From NCBI GenBank assembly GCA_964017155.1, contig OZ024857.1:40863716-40927715 (forward strand): a stretch of DNA of 64,000 bases, in the 5' to 3' direction. Positions within the stretch are counted from its first letter, which is position 1, and each line of letters begins with the position of its first letter. Made by a program: the position numbers and the translations under genes. Source of the DNA: Oasisia sp. SBJ-2009 (lineage: Eukaryota; Annelida; Polychaeta; Sabellida; Siboglinidae). Under the pieces are notes generated by a model. It was given only the letters and a program-made list of their open reading frames with translations. It was not told the origin of the DNA and searched no databases. This document shows positions 23,569-38,064 of this stretch, one piece after another.

Positions 23569-24395
23569 AGTTCAGAAAATGCATCTTATGAAAAGCCTAT
23601 CAGGGTGTCTTTAGCATAACACAATTAAATATATCGTAGAAATGTGTCAATTATACAAGAACTGTCTTGTAAATGCATCAGAACCATTCTGTTTATAAAA
23701 AAGTCAAATATGTGTTAGCTATTATTGTTCTCAAAGTAATTAACAACATTTAACCATTTAAAATATGCAGTATATTAGACAATATATAATAAGCAAAGCA
23801 AGACTACGTCCCTTACCTGGCAGTGGAGCACAGAGCATCAAGTTCTAATTACCTGTTGTCATACCTGTATCGATGACAATATTCTGGCACACATGAGTTC
23901 CAATGAGTCACTGACCTGTGCTCTGATAGCCTCTGTCACTTGCTGCGACATCAAGCAGCCTCATCAAATGGCGCAGTCTATTTCTCTAATGACATTCAGG
24001 AGTGCAGGCAGGGTTGGGACAGTCCATTAATAGGTAATTTTGTTACCTTTCATTATATTACCTGTTTCATTATATTACCTGATATTATTTAATTAACTTA
24101 TTTTGGATAATTGCTGGTTACACTTCGCCTGCTCCAAGAATACTGCAGTTAATGAATGACTCTACGTACTGTGAAATCTCTTTATTTTGACCCAGTAATC
24201 CAGAATCTGCAACAATCACTTACCATTTCAAGAGAACATGATTTACAAATGTTAGTATATTATTCAGAACTGCCTACTCCAAACTAGATAAATTAGTGTT
24301 TGGTTTAACAAGGATCTACTGTAATTCATTACATCTTCTCTTTCATCTTCCTCATTCTCTGTCATTCTGCATACTTCTCTCTTCTCTCACCCATT

Positions 24396-24776
24396 CTCAA
24401 GATGAAGAGGATGATGAGATGGGAGATGAAGAGGATGATGACATGGAAGATGAAGAGGAGGATGACATGGAAGATGAAGAGGATGCTGACATGGAAGATG
24501 AAGAGGATGATGAGATGGACGATGAAGAGGAGGATGACATGGAAGATGAAGAGGATGATGAGATGGAAGATGAAGAAGAGGATGACATGGAAGATGAGAT
24601 GGAAGATGAAGAGGAGGATGACATGGAAGATGAAGAGGATGATGAGATGGAAGATGAAGAGGAGGATGACATGGAAGATGAGATGGAAGATGAAGAGGAG
24701 GATGACATGGAAGATGAAATGGAAGATGAAGAGGAGGATGACATGGAAAATGAGATAGAAGTGAGGACAGTGAGAT
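24396..24776 (+). repeat. Asp/Glu/Met-coding minisatellite
   Basis: Tandem variants of GATGAAGAGGATGATGAGAT and GGAGGATGACATGGAA keep one plus-strand frame open, coding DEEDDEM, DEEEDDMED and similar blocks. The frame runs from 24296 to 24778 and starts with a hydrophobic stretch. I see no flanking domain or paired splice site. It may be a non-coding purine-rich array or an exon of an acidic protein; the ORF alone is weak evidence. Confidence 0.6.
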
Positions 24777-24779
24777 GAA

Positions 24780-26207
24780 AGATAATGACACTAAGATGTG
24801 AAGGAAGGTGGTAAGTAGGAGATGAAAGAGAAGTTAGAGAGATAAAAAATGAAGATGAGTAGAAGGAAGATGAACTTAATTACAACAATATTAGAAGTCC
24901 TGAAGGGTTCAACTGGGGTGCTGAATATTACAAAGAATCAGTGCACAGCATATCCACACATGTAGATTGAAGCACTTTTTTTATTTCACAACTATTCCTT
25001 TCAACAAAAACAAAACACGCAATGAACACTACTTCACGTAAACTATTTGAGCACAAAAATCACACTCATTTCATAACAAAAACAATTTGTTGGAATGAAC
25101 ATACTATACATAGTCTACAAACTGTTTATAAAGAGCAATCTGATAAAACAAAAATATTATTTCTAAAGGAGGGGAAAACAAATATGTTTACCATCTAATT
25201 ACCTTCTGAATAGTACTACTCCATGTGTATGTAGGACTATTTTGACACATCTGCATAAACAATTATAATATAACAAACATTATTTGGAAACACAATCAAC
25301 CCTTAATATTAGTTCAAAAATCATCTAATTGTGGGGTTAAATAACAAACAAATAAGATTTCATAATTACTAACACACTTGTAATGTAAATAAATTCCACC
25401 GCTTTCATGTTGCCTAATCTACGTATACGTCTAAGAGTATTGTTCTTCAGGCCTTTAGCTGATTACGCTAAATCTCACTTCACTATATGCCAACATAACA
25501 TGGTCTGTGCTTTGTACAAACAATCACATTTGTATTTTCTAGCAATCACAGAAGTATAAACCAAATTAATATATTTACTACTTTGTAGTATACGTATTGC
25601 TCAGAGATAGACAAAGCTTACGAGATATAATTTAATTAGCAGGTTATTTTTATTACCTGCTAAATGACATTAAAAATATAATTGGTAAATCTTTGAAGGA
25701 TTTTTGCTTAAGAATTATTAAACCTGTTTGATATAATTGGGCAACATTTTAACTATCGTGTTTTGTGGGTATTTTTCATTCACTTCAACAGTAAATATTT
25801 TTTGAATATCACATTCTAAATCATGCACTGTGTTAATCTTTGGTTGTTCCTTAACAAATTAACAGGAAATACTTCCTAGTCAATATCAATAACGTAATAT
25901 AACATTGTGTTTATCTTTCACGGGTTTTTCCGATAGGAAATACTTTTTCTCATCTTTGGAAAATGTTTGCGCTTAGTAAACAGCAAGAAACATTCAGTGG
26001 ACAACTTCCTAAATCCAACCTATAGTATACATTTTTATAGTATACATTTTAAGGACATTTTTTCAATAACCAATTCAACAGGAAATATCTGCTGGAAATC
26101 TTGGAATGTTATAATTTAAATTACATTAACTTAGATTGTTCATTCAAACAATTCAAACTTCATTCAAATGCTTTGCATTTATCTTTGGGTGATTTTCCCT
26201 TTGCAAT
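24780..26207. other. 3' flank of TYW2, nothing recognised
   Basis: AT-rich sequence downstream of the TYW2 stop codon, probably including its 3'UTR. No repeats or ORFs of note. Confidence 0.5.
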
Positions 26208-28201
26208 TCAACCAGAAATATATGCTGGACGACAATCCAAATCCAACACAAGATGATCGATGTGAGGGGCATATGATTTTACCCGTTCCACATGTAGTAT
26301 CGTAGTTGTCCAATCAGACCCACACTGTGTTTTTAGGATAATTTTTATTTTCTGTGCCGCCTGTTCGGCCCAAGCCATCCATTCCAACTTTGCAGTGGTT
26401 CTCTTTGAAACACCGGATTTCATGTTGATCCACGTCTTACACAATTCACTGGATTCACTTCGGCGAGAACCATTGTTCCAGTTCATGATCTGACCACTAG
26501 GTGGCATTGGAATAACAGTGGATTTGTCTGTTATAATTCGGCTGTTGTCATCACATGGTGTTGTGTTGCCATGGTAACTGGCCACATTGGCATGTATGTG
26601 AAGTATGCCCCCTGTGTGGGGCTTCAGGGCGGCGCAGGCTGTTGGCCACCCTTCCTCAGAACTAGGGATCAGACCCAGGTTCACCCTGTCAGCTACTCCC
26701 TTGGGACAAACCTGTCAAGAATATATTAGTATTAGGCATAGCATTACAAAAATGTAAGCCAGTCTACACATATAATATTCATATTTTGGCGCTGTTAGGC
26801 ATCTTGAGCCTGTGACGTAACCATGCCCTTTATACATAAGCACACGGTTTATTTCTTTTTTCAGTTCACCTTTGAATTATTTTAGATTCACAACTGTTAT
26901 TGCTATAAGGCATATCTACATTGTGTGTTAACAAATGCTGGATATCATGAATGAATGCTGTGTAACCAGGTAATGAGACACTGGCGGTTGACGGCACGAG
27001 GCCCGAGTTGCATAGCGGTGCCACCTGATTTGTTAGTTCTGTAGGTTCCCCATTGTTCCAAGAATGCTATTGCAGAGATTTGGCAATGGAGAAGATGCAT
27101 ATCCTTGAAAATGAACATGTCACACATTCTGATAAGTCAGTTACTAACTTGACATGTTTTAGTGCCACATCACATCATCAACTTCAAGGTGCATTTTTGG
27201 CTTTGACTTCAGTAACTCTTGTATTTGGGTAAATCTATTTTTTTAAGACGTTCAAGCAATTCACAGATCTTACACAGAATAACACAAAAACATATTGACA
27301 AACTTCATTGACTGTTGATTCTTGTGTTATTTTGCTGATAATTTCATTGACACACACCTGCACGTCACAAACCAAGCAGCAGCAGATGCCGCACAGATAT
27401 ACCCACCTGTCTGTTATCTCCATGGTGCACAGAAATACCCACCTGTCTGTTATCTCCATGGTGCACAGAAATACCCACCTGTCTATTATCTCCATGGTGC
27501 ACAGAAATACCCACCTGTCTGTTATCTCCATGGTGCACAGAAATACCCACCTGTCTATTATCTCCACGGTGCACAGAAATACCCACCTGTCTATTATTTC
27601 CATGGTGCACAGAAATACCCACCTGTCTATTATTTCCATGGTGCACAGAAATACCCACCTGTCTATTATCTCCATGGTGCACAGAAATACCCACCTGTCT
27701 GTTATCTCCATGGTGCACTATGCACCGGTGTGCTACGCCATTGATGGCGAGGTTCCTGTGTAGTGCCTCTAGTGCAGCACTGTTCCACTCACAAGCATGC
27801 ACCAGTCTCGCTCCAGCGTGTACAAGGTATGGCAACGTGAAGTAGCCAATGCCTACAACAGGATAACACTTAAAGACTTCACTTTAACACTGTGACTGTG
27901 TGGTGCACAGGTACCTTGCTTCCCCCCAATCTGCCCAATTCATCTCTTAAATAACAGCAACATGTATTAAAGTAAATGTAAGTTTCTTTTTTAATACTGA
28001 GCGTCGGAATTACACCCAACCACCCTGATAAATTTTAGTGATTGTTCAGATGTGGTTGTTATTAAATTTTTATGCAAACATCCTTCCCTCATTTAATTAT
28101 TTATATAGTGAAATATCCAATCCAAATTTGACACAACACTGGGTTAGTACCCAATTCGCTTAGTTGTCTGAAGTCTGAAGCTCTAACCACTGCGCCACAG
28201 C

Positions 28202-28233
<32 letters not shown>

Positions 28234-31200
28234 CACCACCACCACCACCACCACCACCACCACCACCACCACCACCACCACCACCACCACCACCACCACC
28301 ACCACCACCACCACCACCACCACCACTACTAAGAGAATGTTCCCGTCACCTGCGTACATGTCCACCACCACCTCATTACGACAGCTGAAGGAGGCAATGC
28401 GCAGTTTCTCTGTGATGTTGCCACTGCTACACATGCACGTTGTGACATTATAGCAGTAACTGGAACCGAACAAAATTTGGTTAAATGAACATCATGTTAC
28501 GAAAATGCTCCAAAGAATTTTCATTATGTTTCAGGTCTATCAGGTCTAATTAATTGTAGCCTTCTACGGTGGTAGTATTAGCACATATTTAAAAAAATAT
28601 TCATTTCCTTGTTATTGTAAAACAATTATAATTACAGTGACATGTTAAAAAAGATATTAATTAGTGAAAGATTCCCTGATTAATCATACACAAAATCAGA
28701 TATATGCAAATCTGCATCAGCATATCTAAGAAATGTACAGAATAGCTCGCTCTCATGTTACTTCCATTGAAAGTTCATCTCTTAAGAAATCATTTCAGAA
28801 CATCAATGTCTGATATCAGTTCTCCACATCCAGATAAGTTTGACATGATAATATCGATATGAATACATCAATAGTATCAGTTCGAAGCATACAAAATCAA
28901 TGTGTGACACCAGACAAAACACTTGATCCCCACCCCATAAACGAAAATAGTTTTATCTGATATTGGTCATCTTCGATGATCTCTAAAATAGCCTAAGGCA
29001 ACATCTTTTTACGCATATGCACTGTTTCCCCTGCTATATTATGAGCAAGGTGGGTCACCACGCTGTTTTTCTAAGCCAACTCATTCTAAATATGCCAAAC
29101 TTGCCACCTCGTACTTGGGACGTAGCTATTTCTTGCTATAAACATGTTTACATGCTGCTACCTTGTAGTTAATTATTTATCAATGTTATAAAGAGCAATT
29201 TTTTATTCAGACCTTTTTATGTGATTGTTCTTATTTATTTATTTAATTTAATGTAGTAGTATATTTTAACATCATTGTTTGGTGCATGTGAATGCATTGT
29301 CATGTGAATGTACTAGTACGACGACCAATATCATTACACATTCCAATGTTTTATTGTAACTACAATGTGAACACATGGCAATAAAGCTATCTTATATTAT
29401 TATCTTATGCATTTGTTTCCTCTCTATTTCTCAGGGAATAAGGTAAAACACCATTCAGAATGGAACATTTCCACACAGTGTCACATCACAACTTCGGTGC
29501 TCACTCAGCCCACCCTACCACCTCACATATAATTTTACTCATGGGAAACACTGACATATGTATGGGCGAGACCTGTTGTGAATTCTGGAAATGATACTTA
29601 CACAATGCCATTGTCCACGTGTCTCACCCAGCCATCTGTCCCAAGCAGTAGACCCACCTGGGCACTGCGGAAGTTGTTGTCACACACCGCAGCCTGCCTG
29701 CCTACTTTAGTGACAGACAGCGTCTCGGCCACGGCTTGCCATACCTCCTCACCTGAGACCACAGCAAACATATTCTGACAGAAACTCTTTAAACAGGTTT
29801 AGTAAGTCAGAATGTTTGTTATACACGTAGTTTTATGCAGAGGTCCGCCCACCCATCATTTGGATATGTAAACCAGTTTTGGATGGGAAGAAATATAATT
29901 GGATGGGTTTATTTCAGGTTATAATATTTACACATCTTGACTGGCTTGTATGTGAGTTAACATGCATGTATCTACCTCAACATTTGTGACTGACAAAATT
30001 GTTATCTTACATAAATGCATGTATTTACCAGTTGTCATAAATTTCTAAGTTGTGCATTAAAGAAAATCAACATTTTGGTTTATATGTTTACGTTTCCTTA
30101 CAAACAAGTCAAGTTCTCAGTATAAAAATATGCAATACCCCACTTGTATTTCACTGCTGTTTTATTATTATAATTTTATGTTGCCGTTTAATTGTATTTA
30201 ACAAAGAGCATGCAGTCAAGTTGGTGTTAAAAACTGAAATTAAAGGGAGGGCAAATAGATGGAGCCTTAAAACATACCTGAAAACCATGCCAAATAAGAA
30301 TGTTTGTTTACTTACAAAATAATGTCTTCCTAATTTAAACCAATAGCTATAATTGCTGCCAGATAGATATAACTTCCTGGTCATGTAAATTTTCTTTTCA
30401 GGCACAGTACAAAGCCTACAAACAGCAGTGATTGAAGCTTCCTTACCAATGCCCTTCCAGAGAGGCAACTGGAAGCTATCCTGCGGCAACAGAACCAAGT
30501 CTCCGCGTCGCTCCCACGTCTTTGCAACATCCTTCTCTATTTCTCCAGTCCATGCTATTTGTTTACATTTCAGTAGCTTCCTCAATGAACTGAGTAGTTT
30601 CACACACAGTGTAATCCGAGTCACTTTCTTGCTTTTGGGCAGGGATATGTACCTGATTTCGCCACTGTCAGCTCGTAAGGAGAAGTTATTGTCTGAGAGA
30701 GTCTTTGCAGCATCATTTGTTATCGGTATAGCCACAGAACCAGTTGACAGTTTCTGGATCCTTCTGTCACTGTCCAAGTATGTCATCTGCTCCAATGCAC
30801 TCCTTCAAAACCATCAAAATTGCTTATTATAATACACATATCTTCAAGGTTCAATAAGTCCAAAGTATCTGAATTGATCATATCAAAATTAATGAAAAAA
30901 ATTATCATCAATTTTTAATACATTTATTTAGTCTTAAAACAGTAATCTGTTCGCTATTATGCAGGTGTCTATATATTTTGGAGTTAAAAACAGAAACTTA
31001 TCCTACCTGTATGGTGTACAAATTAAAACTGGTTTCATCTACTTGTTTAAATTGTATTATCGTCTTAAAAATAGTCTTATCCAGGCACTTGGCTACGTGG
31101 TTAGTTAGTTAGTTAGTAACACCGGCTGTCATTTGATTTGGTTGTGGGCGTGGCTGCGTTGTGTCAAATTCTATACTTGTGTCAATATAGCCAGGACGAC

Positions 31201-31517
31201 ATGTTAAAATGACAATATAATCTTATACCAAAATACGCATAATGATTAGATGACGACAAATTATGAGGAAATTATAATTTCCATATTTGTATACAACAGA
31301 ATAACAAAGGAAATGCGAGCGATAATACAGTCATCAAACGAAACTGAAACATCTCGGTTATCATGATATGACATGTTAAATTTATATAGCAAGCATCAAA
31401 GGCGCATTTATATTTGTATACAGATGTACGTTCAAATCACCTCAGTTGATGCACCAAATCTGGCGCTACGACAATAGTGTATCCGTCTACATTTTCTTGT
31501 TCAGGCGCATCCATCAT
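26208..31517 (-). CDS. TYW2: tRNA wybutosine-synthesizing protein 2 (aminocarboxypropyltransferase)
   Basis: Six exons: 31441-31517, 30447-30802, 29602-29752, 28350-28459, 27695-27852 and 26208-26711 (stop TGA). Phases close and give 451 residues; human TYW2 (TRMT12) is about the same length. TYW2 moves the 3-amino-3-carboxypropyl group of SAM onto the tricyclic base at position 37 of tRNA-Phe during wybutosine synthesis. Landmarks: VVAPDLVHQL, YLDSDRRIQKL, RRGDLVLLPQDSFQLPLW, HVDNGIVYCYNVTTCM, SSGNITEKLRIAS, the SAM-site strand VVVDMYAGIGYFTLPYLV, HACEWNSAALEAL, LGLIPSSEEGWP and VKSYAPHIDHLVLDL. Exon 1 is supported only by phase and by its resemblance to TYW2 N-termini, and its donor GTGATT is weak. 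Exon 5 ends in a 36-bp repeat carrying nine in-frame donors; 27695 is the end if the first is used, 27407 if the last is used (+96 residues). Confidence 0.93.
27401..27724 (-). repeat. 36-bp minisatellite straddling the TYW2 exon 5 splice donor, nine copies
   Basis: Units start at 27401, 27437, 27473, 27509, 27545, 27581, 27617, 27653 and 27689. On the minus strand each contains the end of exon 5 (CATGGAGATAACAGACAG) and the donor GTGGGTATTTCTGTGCAC. Every unit keeps CAG|GTGGGT. Since 36 nt is 12 codons the frame stays open, repeating VGISVHHGDNRQ with D/N and H/R variants. Confidence 0.95.
28100..28202 (-). mobile_element. SINE remnant with internal deletion
   Basis: On the minus strand, GCTGTGGCGCAGTGGTTAGA is a tRNA-like head. 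It is followed almost directly by the tail TTGGATATTTCACTATATAA. The central domain is missing. TYW2 intron 4. Confidence 0.6.
28203..28329. repeat. (CCA/TGG)n triplet array near a splice donor
   Basis: About 40 triplets, CTA at both ends and CCA in the centre. On the TYW2 strand this is a (GGT)n run starting about 20 nt after the exon 4 donor. The poly-valine frame is an artefact. Confidence 0.92.
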
Positions 31518-31784
31518 GGATGAGTTTGGGGGCTCACGGACGCGTTCGGCTGCTCGGGTTGAGCGTGAGCATGCGTACTCCGTACTGCCTTATAGCGAAC
31601 GCATACTTATGAATAATCTATATCGCGTTGTTACATTCACACACACACACGCTCGCACACACGTAAATATAATTCCTGGTGCAAACTATGACGTTAAACA
31701 TTTCTAGCAGAATGTAATTAATAACTTCAATACATTTCAAATATCTCCGTGTATAAAATAAGATCAATAAAATGCTTGTTAGAA

Positions 31785-31970
31785 AGACAGAAAGAGAGGG
31801 CGCCCTCGTCTCCGGTTCAAAGATACCATCAAGAGAAACCTGAAGCTGAGAGACATAAAGATCGACTCCTGGACATCACTCTCACAGCAGAGAGACAAAT
31901 GGAGAGCAAGAGTCAAGTGATGGAAGCAGTCTTTGTCGCTTCGCGACCGACAGCATGATGATGATGAGAT
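31785..31970 (+). mobile_element. 3' end of a non-LTR retrotransposon (reverse transcriptase C-terminus)
   Basis: The frame ending at a TGA near 31920 reads GRPRLRFKDTIKRNL, LRDIKIDSWTSLSQQRDKWRA. This matches the C-terminal tail common in animal LINE ORF2 proteins (GRP-x-RYKD, then W-x-x-L-x-x-DR-x-x-WR). A short GATGAT repeat at 31957-31967 resembles LINE 3' ends. It is severely 5'-truncated, about 300 bp upstream of TYW2 exon 1. Confidence 0.75.
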
Positions 31971-34658
31971 GTATACCAAAATATACTACACAATAAGCAT
32001 CAATATACAGACTACTGTATATTATCTAGCTTTCTATGTATTTTGACCCAGCTTTAATTCAAGAGATTCCTTCAAGATTTATATAATGACCCATCATGTC
32101 CAAGAGCCTAAATATTTAATTGTTTTTTTTTTAAAGAAAATTATGTCTAATGTGGATTACTGTAGCAACATACCCCTAGTATTGCTGTGGGACTCAGCTT
32201 TCCAATTATACGGATGTAATTGGCCACCTTCTCAATAATTATGTAGTTATGTGTGCGGTGTGTGAACATCATAATCTTTTTTCTGCATTAGTTTTTTGCA
32301 TCGTCATTTCTCTTTGGTGACTATGTTCTTTTCTCAACACGATATTTCATAGAAAAAAAATAACAACGCTCTGTATGATTACTAGCTCTGGTAAAACATG
32401 CTCTTGAAAATAGTCCATTTCCCATCTTCATAAATATTTGAGATACTTTCGTGTATTGCCTCCAACACCTGGGCTTTGAAGTGTCTCAATGCGTTAACAG
32501 CAACTTGCTTTGCAATTTTGTCAGTGCAATACTTGGAATAATTTTTCCTTCTTTTCGATTCTTCTTTCTCCACAGCCACCAAGAGAAAGCCCATGGATGC
32601 AATTTCTTCAAGTATAGTTATGTTTAGGGTTATTAATGTTAAGTACCATACAATGTAGACCAGACATAAAACTAACAATTTAATGTTAGAAATTTCAGAA
32701 TTTTAATAAAACAGGATTTTGCAGGAAATATATATCAATATTACATTGTTGGAGTGCTATGAATAAATATAATGTTCAGTTAATAAAAATAATAAATATG
32801 TTAAACTTCCAGCTCCCAGGACTTCAGTATGATGACATTTCCATCCTGTTGATTAAGTAACGAAGGTTGAAAAAGGACAAAGCAAGACAATATGCTCAAA
32901 CAACTACAACTGTATGAAGACTTGTGTATTACGGTCGCTTCACATCAATATCCCAGTACAATACAATCATTTCCAATCACAATTATTTTCTTATGTACAC
33001 TGAATCTCTCCTAGTTTTTAGCTGTGGGTTGCACAAAGCTGACCATATCTTACAGTCAGACAGCCACAGTATTCACGCAGCACCTTGAGTTATTACAACA
33101 GCTGTAGTGTAAGTGCTTACACTGTGTAATGTCTAATATACAGTGAAACTTGTGCAAAGCAGATGTTAGGGTCAAGGACACGTCCTCCTGTACAGGGTGT
33201 AAACATTTATAAGATTTGCAAAGGATTGTGTACCCAATGCACTGGTGTTTTGTCATGTGAACAGACGTTTTGTCATGTCTGTTCACATGTTATTAATATT
33301 ACGTTCTTAATGCTATAATAAATACATGTTCAATAAGGCTGAAACATATTTTGATTATTTCAATTTTTAGCTCGCAAAATGTAAACAAAACATGCAGATT
33401 ATAAAGAACTCTAAAAATAAACTGGCTGTTACAAACATCACTGCAATGTTTAGCATTGTCAGGATAATTCCATAGTATATGGTGAATTACCACCTCGTCC
33501 GATCTAGGGAGTCAAAACAGACAACCAATCTTTAAACATATATAAATTTCGGAAGCACATTTTCCAGAGATCCACGGTGAACAGGTGTCTATTAATCTTA
33601 CAGACAGTTAAATAAGTAGCGAAAGTATATCCATGCTGTCTGTTGTCGGTGCAGGCATTACTACATCTACCAAGTCTTGTGATTCACTGTATCTACAAAC
33701 ACGTGACCACCCACATGGCGTGAACATAATATTACATGGAAGTATTACGGCCAGTCACAAGGAACAAACATCTCCCTTTATTAATTACAATACCTGCCAA
33801 TTTGTTTGCCATCAACAGTGATGGACTATACAATCACAACTGCAGGTTGACTCCATCTAAGAAGGCTGCTGTTAGCACCGACAGTGTTGGAGGGTCATAC
33901 TCACTCACAGATGGTGGTCTAGCACGAATAACTGAAAGCATCCTTTAAAATTCATACAAGTCACTTCTCTGTGCGGTACACAAAAAATCCTTATAAGAAC
34001 CACCCACTGCTATTGCAGCTTATACAAAAATGCTACTGGGGCAACTGCGCTGAAATAAATCCACAAAACCTGCGTGAAAATCATCAATACCAGTACTCTT
34101 CTGTGCATAGTACACATGTATAAAATAAACGATTCCCGCAATTTCTTCCGTATGCTACAGCAATCGGGCTGTGAACAAAGACGTCTATCTTTAGTAACAC
34201 AGGTAACGACTTAACAACGGTCTAGAGAACGCTTGTGTTGCGGCTAAGCGTGCCATTGTCTGCGAGACTGATGCTTCAGCAATCCTCCACAACACGGGTA
34301 TCAAACGGACGTCACGGAAGCAGTGAGGCACATGTACATTTACCGAGAGCCACTCGCTGTTATCACCAGCCACTGGATAAATGTTGCGTTTCGGACACTA
34401 CATCGGCGTGCTATAAAAACATTTAAATACTCCCGTCACAGATACATTCGGCTGTTAGTCACTGGCCGCTGCGACCCACAGCAGAGCGACGGGTTTCCTA
34501 GTGTTGCTGGTTGCGCCAACCAGTGTGTGAGTTCCCTCCCATCAGCCACACATGTACCACCTCGATGCATGTACACGCACGCGTACCGGGCTCGTAATTG
34601 GAAACGACACGATAGTTCTATGTACAATATAGTCAGCGCACCCAATGTGCGTGCGTGA
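31971..34658. other. Interval between TYW2 and ARF6, no firm gene
   Basis: A minus-strand frame at 32382-32678 reads ASMGFLLVAVEKEESKRRKN and NALRHFKAQVLEAIHES. It looks more protein-like than its surroundings but matches no family I know and has no clear splice partner. 34200-34658 is CpG-richer and is probably the ARF6 3'UTR. Confidence 0.4.
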
Positions 34659-37322
<2,664 letters not shown>

Positions 37323-37334
37323 GGTGCTGGCAGT

Positions 37335-37690
37335 CGACTAGTCAGGGCTGGCGACTGCTGCAACCACAGCAGGATCTGAAACAACAGCCATACAGCATCA
37401 AACAACAGTCAAATACAGGCACGACTGGCTACTGCTGCAACCACAGCAGGATCAGAAACAACGACCACACAGCATCAAACATTGGTGGCTGCTGCAACCA
37501 CATCAGAATAAGAAACAACAGCCATATAGGATCAAACAACAGCCACACAGCATCAAACAGTCAGTGCCAGTGACTGCTGCCTGCAACCAAAGCAGGATCT
37601 GAAACAATGACCACACAGAAACAACAACAGTCAAATACATTCAGGGCTGGTGGCTGCCACAAAGACAGCCTGAAACAACATAAAACAGCG
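37335..37690 (-). repeat. Diverged tandem repeat carrying copies of the ARF6 5'UTR acceptor
   Basis: On the minus strand, GTTTCAGATCCTGCTGTGGT with TGCAGCAGTCGCC is the acceptor and start of ARF6 exon 1. Related copies appear near 37447-37460 (acceptor AG mutated, TTTCTGATCC), 37490-37515 and 37580-37605 (AG retained). The unit is irregular, with variable ACAACAGCCATACAGCATCA-type spacer. Confidence 0.75.
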
Positions 37691-38064
37691 ACATGACTAT
37701 GTGGTTTACTGTAAGCCTAAATTGTAGCTGATATGTGACATTAAAAAGTCACACACAAAAATGGATGTAATCGTCTATAATTTCATCAAAACACTGCAAC
37801 AAAAAACGACATCCAGCATAGTTAAAAAAATATAGCTATAATATATATAATATACAATGATATTACAGGGCTCCCAGTGTGTTCTAAGTACTGTTCTATT
37901 CGTTGGCTTCCACGGTACATAATTACCAGATCAAGCGCCACAAAGCTAGGTATTAAAATTTATTTTAAAATGTTATACAAGTTACACTGCTAGGCTGCAT
38001 CCTGTGATACTGGCAAGAGACCAGGAAATGCTGATATGTGGGTCATGTTTCATACCACTATTAA

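Noticed and set aside
26503..26516. CTCF-like CCACTAGGTGGCAT
   Set aside because: It is within TYW2 exon 6 coding sequence (MPPSGQ) and is a single isolated match.
26565..26578. Perfect X-box GTTGCCATGGTAAC, with similar 14-mers at 19148 and 23241
   Set aside because: All three lie inside coding exons, at CATGGC/CATGGT codons for His-Gly-Asn. The degenerate consensus is expected a few times by chance in 64 kb.
27401..27724. CRISPR-like array
   Set aside because: Units are contiguous 36-mers without unique spacers, and the context is a eukaryotic gene.
28183..28473. Poly-valine protein
   Set aside because: It combines the real TYW2 exon 4 (28350-28459) with read-through into an intronic (GGT)n repeat.
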